Source: Pyrenula massariospora (lineage: Eukaryota > Ascomycota > Eurotiomycetes > Pyrenulales > Pyrenulaceae). Taken from it: a stretch of DNA of 64,000 nucleotides. The notes beneath the pieces are model-generated. The model saw nothing but the letters and a program-made list of their open reading frames with translations, searched no databases and was not told where the DNA came from. Positions 10,034-20,561 of this stretch are shown in pieces. Position 1 is the first letter of the stretch; every line of letters begins with the position of its first letter. Both the position numbers and the translations under genes were made by a program. The stretch spans positions 930,001-994,000 of the forward strand of contig JAGFMI010000013.1 of assembly GCA_021030905.1 (NCBI GenBank), given 5' to 3'.

Positions 10034-11629
10034 ATGTCCAAATTGAATTCGACGTCAGAAAGCAAGAGTGAGTCATGTACATGGAATGGATCAACACTAT
10101 GTGGCATCAGCCCGCAAGTAACCGACTGCAATGTGCCTTTGCCAACCAACAATATCCCGGCTTATTTCTGGGGGAAGGAGCCTTTCAAGCAACTAAGCAG
10201 AGGTCCCTTTCCCGTGCACACGGGCTATAATGAGGCGCGAGAAATTATCGGTGACGGAGGTTTGGAATCTCTGAAGATACTTACGAGACAGTCGATGGAG
10301 TTCTTGACCAGCGTCTTCGGGGCACTGTATAATCCTAAGGAAACAGCTCTAGTTCGACTCGATTTATCGGTTGAGCTTCGAGACTGGCGGGACCAACAAC
10401 GCAAGTTAGGCAGGGTATTGCCCCCTAAAGGCACGGGACTCAAGCGGGCTTCGCACGAAGTATTACATAGTCTTCGTGCCACGGATTGGCCTGAAGCCTT
10501 AATCACGACTAATTCTCTGTTTGGCTGCGGTATAGCCAGTCTATTACTTGGAGCCTATGATGTTCACACCATGTTCTCCAACTATGTTACAGATATGGCT
10601 TTCTACCACGAACATGGCTACCAGCACGCCTTCCCGGGCCTAGATAGGCTTATCAGCCAAGGCACATCTGATATATATGCTCGTCAGACCCTGGGTGGTA
10701 CTGAACGCAGAGCAGCGGTCCAAGTTGGAATTAAATACATCAAGCACAAGATGGCTTTAGAACAAACGCATAAAACCAGTCTTGCAGGCTGTTCGGCGAA
10801 ACTGGCTCGACGGATGGCCCAGACAGTATCTCTCTGCGAGAGCAGCTTACTGGGCATGGCAGAAGAGGCTGTCGTACGTGGATTCGACCCTGCCGGGGTC
10901 ATGAGCGACTTAGTTTTCAGCTCCCCAGGAACGGACGTTGTGGATGTTGGTTCTGACCTCGTCAACTCGGAGGTCATGAACTCGTTTCTCAACACAGGTG
11001 ACATCACAGAAACCGGCGTCATCACCGAAGAATGCCTGAGACACGTCTACGACGCTTACGCGCATACTGGTGCCCGGATGTTGACTGAGAGATGGGCCGA
11101 ACCTACGGCGCGGATGTGTGCTGCGCTTTATACATGGCACATCCAGAACGATAGGCACATGTTCCCGAGACGTGCGATACTGGGGTGGCCAAAAGCCCGC
11201 AAGGCGTCTTTTGACCAGCGAGAAGCAGATTTTGACGAAGCCTTTGACGAACGTTACCATACCACAGGCTTTAGCCGTCCACTAAAGAACGCTTGCAACG
11301 GAGCAGACACTTGCGATGCCGTTGATAGGCTCCTAGCAAGTCCTAAGTCGTCCTTGTTACCGCAGTTGTGGGAATATTTGGTAATTAACCCGTTAGAATA
11401 CGTCAGGAAAGGCACAGTGGATCGAGGGGTCGAGGCAAGACTGGAAGAGAACCTACGGCTAATCATGGTCAGCGTGTACTCAGATGGTTTGGTTCTTGAG
11501 ATGGTCTGGCTTATTGCCCATGCTAATCATCATGCATGGCAAGTAAACCACTTATTCGAAGCTGCCATGTTCGGCAGTCTCCTTGATAGCGGTGCTCTTA
11601 TGGGTAAGCTAGATAGGGTGGGGTCTTGA
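10034..11629 (+). CDS. Uncharacterised 531-residue fungal protein near the PKS
   Basis: Single-exon gene with a TATA-like box at 9922. I do not recognise a named domain. The protein is helix-rich, has no signal peptide and no clear membrane segment, so it is probably cytosolic. Its most distinctive stretch is near residues 296-330: DVVDVGSDLVNSEVMNSFLN followed by TGDITETGVITEE, then LTERWAEPTARMCA and YTWHIQNDRHMF. Later segments include HTTGFSRPL and, near the C-terminus, WLIAHANHHAWQVNHLFE. The Asp/Asn/Glu-rich run recalls in a loose way metal-binding motifs of isoprenoid cyclases, but spacing does not match NSE or DDxxD, so I do not claim this. Its intact length, good codon continuity and place beside a PKS suggest a working accessory or biosynthetic protein. 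Confidence is high that it is a gene and low for any role. Confidence 0.85.
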   Translation: MSKLNSTSESKSESCTWNGSTLCGISPQVTDCNVPLPTNNIPAYFWGKEPFKQLSRGPFPVHTGYNEAREIIGDGGLESLKILTRQSMEFLTSVFGALYNPKETALVRLDLSVELRDWRDQQRKLGRVLPPKGTGLKRASHEVLHSLRATDWPEALITTNSLFGCGIASLLLGAYDVHTMFSNYVTDMAFYHEHGYQHAFPGLDRLISQGTSDIYARQTLGGTERRAAVQVGIKYIKHKMALEQTHKTSLAGCSAKLARRMAQTVSLCESSLLGMAEEAVVRGFDPAGVMSDLVFSSPGTDVVDVGSDLVNSEVMNSFLNTGDITETGVITEECLRHVYDAYAHTGARMLTERWAEPTARMCAALYTWHIQNDRHMFPRRAILGWPKARKASFDQREADFDEAFDERYHTTGFSRPLKNACNGADTCDAVDRLLASPKSSLLPQLWEYLVINPLEYVRKGTVDRGVEARLEENLRLIMVSVYSDGLVLEMVWLIAHANHHAWQVNHLFEAAMFGSLLDSGALMGKLDRVGS

Positions 11630-12978
11630 TATCAAGCAAGGAACGTTTTTGAAAAGATTTGATCAGCTGAAGATTTAGACATCTTTTTGCTGAAGCTGAT
11701 ATGGTTCACGGTAATAAACAAGACATAAATGTTGGAGGGTAGATCTACTCACTCATCGAATGGTCCAACGCTTTGGAACATCCACGTGCTTCAGAGCGAT
11801 TTTATGCATGACGCCTGTTAGACTTCGCTTGAGACCCATAGAAACAAGCAGTCGTTCTCATGATCTTTCGGGGATCAATAATGCGTCATTCTGAGCGAGA
11901 TCAACAAGCCGTTTCAGTCAATGTTCCCGCATGATCCGCTATACCTTGTGGTGTGACGGATGTCGACGATTTTCTTATTGGCCCAAATATAAGTTTAAAA
12001 TTAAATATAGTAATCTAGTAAGTAGCTCGTATTTTTACGTAAAAATTTTGGCAACTGAAGCTTGAAATGTAAAATCTTAAGATAAAGAAAATGTGAAGTA
12101 AAATTCTGTTTCGCTCAGCCGCCGCGGAAAGTGGCGGCCGCCCCGGATCGGATTCGATTTGGTGCTACCCGTCCGGGCATAATGTTGAAACCATTGCTTA
12201 AACCGCGGTCCTAGTCTAAGTAAGTTTGCCGCGCGTCGTTTAACTAAGCTTTTGCTCGACCATCCCTTCCCTGAACCTCGACCCTCGACCCTCACCCTCT
12301 TCTCCCGTATCCTCTATTTTAGGCCGCCTCTAACGCTTGTCCGTCTGGTTGATCCTTCACGCCCTTTCTGCTCAAGGGTCTCTCCACTTCAGCTCTATCA
12401 ACTTCGCCCGACTTCTTCATCTACGTGAATTTGACCCTGTTTTTTACGCCGCCCTCTTCTCCGCGGGCAACATCGATTGCTCTGCATTGGGTCTGCCCCT
12501 TCCCGCGGCGACAAAGGCTGCGTTGCTGAACCTGTCTTTGCCCTCGACCTCACTGTTCTCATACTGCGGCTGCTTGTCGTAGCTCACAAGACCACAGTTT
12601 CGGGCTAAGATCTCCGCGCAGCGTAACATCTCAATTTTTGGCCCCGTCGTCAAGTACTAGGACAAAGATCGGCAGACTGACAGACGGCTACAGAATATCT
12701 AAGTTCGTAAGTAGTATAGCTCGAGACGTCTCGAGTTATAGCGCTGTTGCCCATCCATCTTCGCTTATAATCAACGGTAAAATTCCTCATCGTGATGATG
12801 ATGACGACAGATATGTTTCTAAGCTTGTTGGTTACCGGGGTACAGCCAGCCTGCAACCGATCCCATAGGTCAGGGTCCTGGACTCGTCTTTGAACATGCC
12901 TGTAAGGGAAGAGCTGATGGTGTGTCGGTTCCCATCTCATTTTTGAGCACGCTCGTGAGGGGAAGAGCCGTTGAAGGG
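11630..12978. other. Intergenic region with an AT-rich to GC-rich switch
   Basis: Bases about 11980-12110 are very AT-rich; at 12118 the sequence turns abruptly GC-rich (GCCGCC...GGCGGC, a 6-bp stem) and then pyrimidine-rich to about 12560. The sharp border suggests inserted or repeat-derived sequence, but I find no terminal repeats, no transposase and no target-site duplication. No gene is supported. Confidence 0.3.
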
Positions 12979-12986
12979 TATAAAAA
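12979..12986 (+). promoter_or_regulatory. TATA box of the small secreted peptide gene
   Basis: TATAAAAA lies about 180 nt before the ATG at 13161, consistent with a strongly regulated small gene. Confidence 0.5.
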
Positions 12987-13160
12987 GAGACCAAATATCC
13001 AGTCATAGAGAATCTAAATTCCATCAGCAGCCGCCGCCCACAATCGCAAAGGTTTAACCAAGTCTGATACAAAACTCTTTCACAAGGACAGAGTGAGTCC
13101 TACCCGTTTCCATTCCTGGCCAAACTGATGCAAACCCAAGATTCTTACCCCCGTTCAATC

Positions 13161-13358
13161 ATGAAGATTACCACTTTTTCCTGGCTTGCGATAGCCACAC
13201 TTGTCGTTGGCGCAACCGCAATTCCGGCTGCAGCCCCAGTTGCTGTTCCAGAGGTCGGAAAGACTTACATATTCAAGAGGGCTCAATGTTTTACAACCTG
13301 TCAGCCAGGCTCCCATTGTGGTGACGCAGAGTGCTGTGAGACCGCCTGCACAGGATAG
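13161..13358 (+). CDS. Small secreted cysteine-rich peptide precursor (65 residues)
   Basis: Precursor with three parts. Residues 1-20 are a signal peptide (MKITTFSWLAIATLVVGATA). Residues 21-40 form a short pro-region rich in Ala, Pro and Val that ends in the dibasic pair Lys-Arg, a Kex2 processing site. Residues 41-65 would be the mature peptide: 25 residues with six cysteines spaced C-x3-C-x6-C-x4-C-C-x3-C, enough for three disulfides. I chose the ATG at 13161 over the in-frame ATG at 13128 because it places the signal peptide at the N-terminus. Single exon. Candidate roles are effector, antimicrobial or signalling peptide; nothing in the sequence selects among them. Pattern differs from the classical cystine knot (adjacent cysteines are 4 and 5, not 3 and 4). 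Gene call moderately strong because signal, Kex2 site and even Cys number agree. Confidence 0.75.
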   Translation: MKITTFSWLAIATLVVGATAIPAAAPVAVPEVGKTYIFKRAQCFTTCQPGSHCGDAECCETACTG

Positions 13359-14681
13359 GTTGAATGCACGGTCCAGGAGTCGGAGATGGAGCCCGCGAGA
13401 AGGACCGGGTCAAGCACTGATGAGACAAGTTGGGGGAAGAGAGATGCGTGAGGACCGGCATAAGGGACTGAGCAAAGCGGGGAGCCAGCAAATGATCAGA
13501 TAGTCTCTGTACATAAAATTGACACTCGCTATAGGAAACGAATTGAGATCACCCGGGATGTTCATTATCGCCAGAGATTTACTAAGGCAATTTGCCTTCG
13601 AAGTAGAGAAGAAGTTATTCTTTGGCCATAACCTGTTAATCTTCCATTTCGTCTTCGAGCGAAAGGATGAGGGAAGACATAGTGTTGCGACCATAGGGAT
13701 GCAGCATGAACAAACAACTCAAAAGTCGCGAACATATTGTGAGAACGCGGTAGGACTCTATACCAGAAGGTGAAGGCGAGAGCGAGACAAAGTCAGTGCG
13801 TGGTTTGTACTGCTTGTGCCACATAGATGGAAATGCCGCTCAAGGGGCCACTGAAACAGCGTCAAACGTCTCCAAAGACGGCGGAGATTAAGCCAAATGA
13901 TTGATCAATAGAAATTCCTCCAATAGGGAATCCTCTCCCTAAGCTTACTAGACCACGTCCAAGGATATCGAACGGAATGGAGGGACCAATGCAGACGATA
14001 TGGTCGCCTTCATATGCTTACGAAATACGAGCTCGGGATCAACAAACTATCTGCAGGAACTGTACATTAGCCAATTGGTCAAAGACCATCAATGTTAACG
14101 GCAATTCCCTTCCTAGAAAGGTGCGATGCCAAGCGAATTGAGGCTCTGCGTCGGAATCATTCACGATCTTTTCCTGTCTCTATGGTTTCGTGACGACTTC
14201 CTTGCCTGCTTCTGTTAACCATGACGTGAGGACATCGAACCAACTTGAATAAAAATTCATGGCTTGAATAAATCGTCTATTGTACAGAATCCTGGACATT
14301 CTTTGTGGCATGCTGGAATCTTCCAAAAATTTGCCGTTGTGCCATTTGTTTCCTGTAGAGCACATTTCATTAACATTTGTCGCGGATTCCAGGGCATACA
14401 AAAGCTCCATTTTCGACGCAATATTTCACCAGTCACCAATGGTATTGGACCTCATATGATGCGGATACGTGAACAGATCATGTACGTAAATTTTAAGCAG
14501 ATCGTCCAATCCTTGGCGCCAGCCTTGCTAGATTCAAGCTAAAAGACGGCGCCAACCTCAAAACCTTCGGCCCAGAGGCCAGCCACAACGAGCTCGACGG
14601 TTCAACAAGTAGAATTTTCAAGATCTTCAGAAATCGGCACACGGATACCTACTCTATTGCGAGCGATTCTGCCATTTTCCA
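13359..14681. other. Intergenic region without a supported gene
   Basis: Several short open frames are present on both strands but none shows a domain, signal peptide or consistent splice pattern. Confidence 0.4.
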
Positions 14682-16442
14682 ATGTCACGGGGCGTTGAAT
14701 ATCCGTACCTTCAAAGATTTAAAGATGATGCTCGGCGATTCCCGATACTAAAGCTTTTCAAAAACCCCTCTCCTAAAGATAGCAAGCAACGTCGGGGGAC
14801 AGCTGAGACTAGAGGACGAGCCACTGTCATAGAATTTTGGAGAGGGTCACAAAAGGGAGGAGTCGTGAAGGAGATAACGGACTTCGAACGTCCGGACGAG
14901 CTTGCTGACTACCTCTCACAGCCGAGGCGCTGCAATCGTCGGCTCTTTTTGCTCGAAGGCCTATGGCCGCAGTATGTCGAAACCTTTGGCCGTTTCTTGG
15001 ATGTTGATCCCAGGGTGTTTGCATCTCAGTATCGCTGTGTGCATTGGGATAATTTGTGGAATGGTGTGCAGAGGACCTTAAGGTCCAGTCGTAATCCTGC
15101 AAGCACCTCGAATTATTACACGCTGAAATACTATGAAATCTGGAACCTGCATAATCCTCCGCTTGAGTATGAAAATCGCCGTGGGGAAGATGGGAACTGG
15201 TGGGTTAATTATTCGACTACTGGAACCCCACCAAGGCGGGTTGAGTTGAGTTCATCGTCAGTCAAAAATGAGGGTTCTGCTAGAAAAGACGAGAACAATG
15301 TCAGGGCCTATCTATTGAGAGGGAATGTATCCTTCTGGTTTCAAAGCTACGAGAAGAACTCAGAGAACGAGGCTTCAGAAAATTGGGATGGTAAGGCGTG
15401 CTGAACTTCCCATAACAACTGCATCCTATTCTAACGGATTCCAGCACTTATACTACTGGATCCCCCTCTTGGAGGCTATCTCCGCTTCAAAGAGGGGATT
15501 GGGGATCCAATACCGATAATAAAACCACGTAGATATCAAGGAGGCTATCCAGACCTGATGCAATGGCTTCCGTCCCAGATCGGACAACATTACCTCAACC
15601 CAGATCAAGTTTCAATGTTCGATCATATCTTATATTACTGGAAGAGTGATGCAACGTCGGCTAAATGCTTAAAGAACGTGGAGGCCACTGCAACTCACAT
15701 GAAGCAACTGGTCGCCACACATTGGAACTGCCTGCTGAATCAGTTGTGGGCGGCTCTGAGCTACTTAGAACACGACATCAGTCAATTGGAAGATCGCCTA
15801 GCTGTTCACGACCAGACGAAAAATGAAAGGAAAGAATAGTATAAACTAGAGAAGAATCTCCGACGTATGAACACACTTCGCCGTCGTATGACCTGGTACC
15901 TTGAACAAGCCAAAGAAAATCTCTACCAGCTGGGCATCGACCGCGACGACGATGAGCCAAGAGACGGTAACTTCGACTTGGCAAGAGACTTCTCAGATAT
16001 AGCTACCCGTCTAGAATTCTACAAGACCTGCAGCGAAAATTTGGTAGACGTCGCAGCCACGGTTGCAAGTCTCAGGCAAGCAAAGGAAGGCCTCGTAACT
16101 TCCTACTTCATCAACCTTCTGACCATGCTTGGTGTTGTCATCTTTCCGCTGACTTTCCTGTGCAGCATTTTCAGCATGGGGGGAGATTTTCAGGCTGGCC
16201 AATCGCACTTCTGGGTCTATTGGGTGATTGCGATTCCGCTCGCTGCTGCCTTGCTGTTGCTCGTTTGGTTCGGGAAGAGATGGTATATCCAGCAACAGCA
16301 GCAGAGCAAAGTCCAGGAAGCGGAGATGAAAGATGAAGTTGACAACAGCGGGACCCCTGTTGACCTATACTTCTCTCGTCAAGGTGAGAAACGAGAAAGC
16401 ATAAGTAAGCCTCATAGGAGGAGACACAGTGAACTGGTTTAG
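14682..16442 (+). CDS. CorA-like membrane protein with one in-frame TAG
   Basis: Fungal CorA/ZntB-like protein. Exon 1 is 14682-15390 and exon 2 15445-16442; the 54-nt intron (GTAAGG...TTCCAG, TCTAAC branch) joins in phase 1 to give NWD-ALILLDPPLGGYL. The N-terminal soluble part has RRLFLLEGLWPQYVE and DPRVFASQYR, common in this family. A coiled helix follows (EHDISQLEDRL, KNLRRMNTLRRRMTWYLEQ) and two C-terminal membrane segments (LLTMLGVVIFPLTFLCSIFS and WVYWVIAIPLAAALLLLVWF). The GMN pore motif of true CorA channels is replaced by SMGGDF, so magnesium transport is doubtful. A single TAG at 15837-15839 breaks the coiled helix; frame and similarity continue on both sides without another defect. 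Read through, the protein would have about 567 residues. It is either a very recent pseudogene, a sequencing error, or a stop that is recoded. Confidence 0.8.
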
Positions 16443-17191
16443 ATTCAACGAGTCATGACTACCTACAACGCATGTGCAATCGTGACTTGGACCGTTGTTA
16501 CGCTCTCACATAACTAATTGTGTCGAACACTGTATGAGATTCTGTAAGAGAAAAAGCCCTAGGCATGTAACGCACCGACATTGCGTACAAATCTATACCG
16601 AGGATTCACGTACAAAGACCATTGCAGATGTAGAAGGGTCCAGGCCTGGCTTAGAACTAGCGCCAACAGCGCACTTCTTTTCATTTTAGATAAGCCAACT
16701 ATCGAGATCAAAAAAGACAAGAGGCCTAGGAGGCAAGACAGATGGACAAGAACGGCCAACTGTGATTATTTCTATAGTCGTACTCGTCGGATAATGCAAG
16801 ATCTTTTTGACGAGTAATGGATCGAGCCAAGTTACCAAGATCCAACTTTGGTCTGCCAATTCCAAACCTCGGATACTTACCGGCGATTCAGCCATTTACC
16901 AAAGTCCACCTTTTCTAAATGGCCAGGCCAACGCGCCACATTCTTTTTCAGTGCAGAGTTCGGAAGGTCAAAACAGACTAAGCGTATCGGGAGGCAAGAT
17001 GGATCCCTCGTAGATGGCTTATGGCATCCTTAAAAGCTAAGTCATCCTTACGGCCGCAACAGCCAAGCCAAGTCTCTGCAGCCTTTTCTTGAACTTACTT
17101 AAAGATGTCCTGTGATATTGTCACTTTCACCCTTGGGCACATATCATTTGCAGAGTCAGTATAAAGAGGAAACAGCCTGGTCTACACAACC
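16443..17191. other. Intergenic region, DUF2855 gene promoter
   Basis: No gene seen. A TATA-like GTATAAAGA at 17158-17166 lies only about 30 nt before the ATG at 17192, so it may not be the working element. Confidence 0.4.
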
Positions 17192-18472
17192 ATGTCTGAC
17201 ATAGAACAAGTCCAAGTCCTCCTTAAAAGCGACCCAAGTAAACAGGTCATCCTAGATCAGCCCCTCACAACTGGTCACTTGAAGCCATCAGCAATTCGTG
17301 CACGGCCTGAGCTCCTCTCCCTGACCGCCAACAACCTCTCATACGCAAATGCCGGAACAGTTCTAAACTGGTGGTCGACATACCCGGTCCCGTCCACTTT
17401 CCCGGAGCCTTACAACGACGCTTCCCACTACGGCATCTGTCCAGCATGGGGCTACGCTCACGTCCAGGAGAGCAAGCTCGATGGAATCAAAGCAGACGAT
17501 CTCGTCTGGGGCTTCTGGCCGTTCAGCAGCGCAGCCGTCGACCTGCAGCTCAAGACCGCAGACGGCCACGGGCACTTTATCGAAACCAGTCCGTGGAGGG
17601 AGAAGCTCATGCCGCTCTATAATCGCTATACGGTCTTGTCTCCAGACTCCCCGTTCCATCCCAGCCAGGACGGCAGCAAGCTCATGCGGCAGTGGACGGC
17701 GGTGTTCACCGTCTGGCAATCTGCGTACATGCTGAACAGATTCGTCTTCTCCAAAGAGCACCATGTCCATCCCCTGCCCGAAGCCGGACTCCCGTGGCAG
17801 GTTGAGGATGCAGATCTCACCCGGGCGTTGGTGATTAGCTTAGCCTCGTCCGGCAAGACGGCACGGAGCTTTGCTCATCAGTTGGCCACGAATCGCCCAG
17901 CGGGCGAAGGCCCCGTCGCTCTGCTTGAGGTCGGATCGAGTTCCGCCCTCTCCGGCATGTCGCACGTCAGACTATCAAATCGGCACGTATCCTACGAAGA
18001 CATGCTGCGCGAGCCCACCCTTTCATGGATCAAATCTCAAAACATTACCAGGATAGTCATGGTAGACTTCGGCGGCCGCAACGGCGCGGCGGAGAAGCTA
18101 TTCAACAAGCTCAAAGACGTCTCCCCGGCTACCAAGACCGTCGTGATCGGCGTGGGTAGCGAGGTCAAAGTCTTCACACCGGCCGACTGGGCGGAGCGGA
18201 TGGCGTCTGCGAAGCGGGTGGAGAAGGTGCAGAGCAATGCGTCGGGCCAACGGATGGCCGCGATTGAGCGATTGGGTGTTGATGAGTTCTTTTCGCAGTC
18301 GCAGAAGGAGTTTGAGAGGGTTGTTCGGGAGACGTTGGATGATGGGAAGGTTCTTGGGGTGAAGCTGAGCGTTGGGGAGGGGTTGAAGGGGGAGAATGGG
18401 ATTGAGGGGGGCTGGAGGAGGATTTGTGAGGGGGCGGTTAGCGGGGGAGAAGGACTTGTGTACGATGTGTGA
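17192..18472 (+). CDS. DUF2855 family protein
   Basis: Single-exon protein of 426 residues. The order of motifs matches the DUF2855 family: SLTANNLSYANAGTVLNWW near residue 43, YPVPS and YGICPAWGYAHVQES, then DLVWGFWPFSS, then PLYNRYTVLSPDSPFHPS. A Rossmann-like second half follows (LVISLASSGKTARSFAHQL, RIVMVDFGGRNGA, TKTVVIGVGSEVKVF). The fold resembles medium-chain dehydrogenases, but no zinc ligands are apparent and the reaction is unknown for the family. Full length, no defects. Gene and family call are firm; function is not known. Confidence 0.9.
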   Translation: MSDIEQVQVLLKSDPSKQVILDQPLTTGHLKPSAIRARPELLSLTANNLSYANAGTVLNWWSTYPVPSTFPEPYNDASHYGICPAWGYAHVQESKLDGIKADDLVWGFWPFSSAAVDLQLKTADGHGHFIETSPWREKLMPLYNRYTVLSPDSPFHPSQDGSKLMRQWTAVFTVWQSAYMLNRFVFSKEHHVHPLPEAGLPWQVEDADLTRALVISLASSGKTARSFAHQLATNRPAGEGPVALLEVGSSSALSGMSHVRLSNRHVSYEDMLREPTLSWIKSQNITRIVMVDFGGRNGAAEKLFNKLKDVSPATKTVVIGVGSEVKVFTPADWAERMASAKRVEKVQSNASGQRMAAIERLGVDEFFSQSQKEFERVVRETLDDGKVLGVKLSVGEGLKGENGIEGGWRRICEGAVSGGEGLVYDV

Positions 18473-18754
18473 GCTATGATGGAGAGAGTTGTACATATTA
18501 CATCTATTATGAAGGCTTGGAATGACGGCTTTCATTCAGATAGTCTGTACGGTACGCCATGAGCAAGTCTACCCCAATTTTCTGTTCCAAGACTCTTACT
18601 TAGATCATCCGACCATGTGTCAACGCACCTTCTATCCAAAGCGAGACAGGGCCCTATCCACAGCACCCTGTCACCTCTACCCCATCTTTCTGGTCCCTAC
18701 ATGGAACAATCATTAGCCCTCGCATTCAGCACACCCCACCAAGAAGAGAACAAC

Positions 18755-19486
18755 TTACGACTCTCTAAGTTGATCCCAAGTAAAAACAAACGACCCCAAA
18801 AACGCCCCGATAATAATGCACAGAATAATGTACCCTATCACCCCGGTCAGCATTACCATGTCCCTTAACTCCAAAGAACCTCCATCGGAACGTAGAAACC
18901 ATACCGTTATAATACATCGCCAACAACATAACAAAATACGCCACCGCAAACTGCACCATATGCAGCCCCGCCCGCACCGCCTGTCTCTGCACCATCGTCA
19001 CCCGTCCCACCCTCACCTCCGAACCCACCGTCTTCTCTCGCGCCGCCCCCGCTTCTTCAGCAACCTTCCCCTGCGCCATCGCCGCAAGCGCATCCCCCCG
19101 GCGCACCCGCGCGTCGTACTCGCGGCCGAGGCGGCGCAGGAACTCGAGGGCGACGACGAGCAGGATGACGCCGAGGCAGGAGCCCGCGAAGGCGGCGCGG
19201 GTGTGCACTTTCCAGGTGCGGGAGATGAAGCCTGCGTTTTCGCTGTAAGTAGCTGTGGTAAGGAGGGCGAGGGAAGGGAAGGGGGGAGGGGGGGCTTACA
19301 GGCATCGACGGTGTACCAATTCCACAGCATGGAGATCTTGCAACCGCCCATGTGCATGCGGTGGAGCTCGGCGATGGCGGATGGGGTGAGAGATATGGCG
19401 GTTGTGGGGTTTGCTGTTACTCTAGTGGCGGAGGAGGTTGGGTCGGCCATGGTCATGGAGGGCATGGTTGAGGAGGGTGATGGCAT
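18755..19486 (-). CDS. Ctr-type copper transporter
   Basis: High-affinity copper importer-type membrane protein of three exons: 19486-19300, 19231-18905 and 18834-18755 (introns 68 and 70 nt, phases 1 and 1). The N-terminus is Met-rich (MPSPSSTMPSMTMADP, MHMGGCKISMLWNWYTVDA), as in Ctr proteins that collect Cu(I) outside the membrane. After the first splice comes CFISRTWKV and TM1 (AAFAGSCLGVILLVVALEFL). A charged loop follows, then TM2 with the copper-pore MxxxM (FVMLLAMYYNG) and TM3 with GxxxG (CIIIGAFLGSFVF). All signature elements are intact. About 197 residues. Several Met codons are possible starts; 19486 is the furthest upstream. It may sit in the plasma or vacuolar membrane. Confidence 0.9.
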
Positions 19487-20561
19487 GCTGGGCTGTGGAG
19501 GGATGTGAGCTTGGTGAGGGGTGGCGGTTGGGATTTAAAATTTGAAAGGAAGTGGGAGTGCGGATTTGGAACAAAGGATTTGCCTATGCGATGGTGGAGA
19601 TGGAATGGGAGAGGACAAAGGATGCTTTCGTGGGAGCAAAACATCATGGTGACAGGCTTTGTAATGATGAGGTCTAATTGTGACGGGGTCGCAACACTTT
19701 TCCTATGAGGGTTTTGAAAATAGAGAGACGCAATTGAACTATGAGCCATCGCATTGTGCAGTCAAATGAATCAAGCTTGCAAGCGCAACCTATATTGAGC
19801 GTAGTCACGTGATCTTCAAGACAGTGTTTGTGAAGCCCATGCTAAGTTCGTATTTTAAGCAATTTGAAGACCATGGAGTACACCAAATGATTTGAAAAGG
19901 TGTTAAAGAGACTCACAACGTGATACAAGATAGTTTGGCATAAGGAGTTCAAGCAGGAGTTTCAATATATAAAAGTGATTCTTACCTACCAAGTTTCATT
20001 CGTAATCTTCGTAAAATCGCCTTCGAACAACCCTCCTCGTAGACCGTGTATTTGGAGCCCGTCTAGGTTTCGTCGCGAAAGGTTCTGGTTGCCGTACAGC
20101 AACCCTCGCATTCTTGATGTCGGCCATGCACTTTGCGTCCGCTGGATGCTTTGGAGGCCGTAGCGTCTCGCGATCGTGTATTCCCAAGACTCCGTTGGTC
20201 TTCTCAGGATTAGGATTTTCACGACTGTCCACATTGGTCTGTATGATGATTTCTAGTACAACTAAGTGAAGGAATCTTCGTTCCAGCGAACTAACTCCGG
20301 ATAGTCGCATCGTAGTCGCAGACATTTTAACAATCCTAAGCGTCGTTGATAATGTTCACAGTTGTCTTTCTCTATGGCATGGTTCGAGCTATAGAGCCAC
20401 CGACTATGTGGAAAAGTTCATGCAAGAGAATGCTCTCGTGAGGCTTAATCCGTGTCAGGAAGCTGTAGCCTCTCCCAGAAGACAGACCTTTTCCATTGCG
20501 ACTTTCGAACCTTCGTATAGAGAATTAACTGTGTTTTGACCCATTCGAGTCTTACTTTAAT
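19487..20561. other. Intergenic region, Ctr promoter and Clr5-ANK 3' side
   Basis: No gene supported. It contains the copper transporter promoter (upstream on the minus strand). A TTTGCTC-type copper element (TTTGCTC, seen on the minus strand at about 19635) is present once; one copy alone is weak evidence. Confidence 0.3.

Noticed and set aside
18816-19508. Long plus-strand frame of 230 codons
   Set aside because: It is the antisense shadow of the spliced Ctr copper transporter and is low-complexity His/Arg/Pro.
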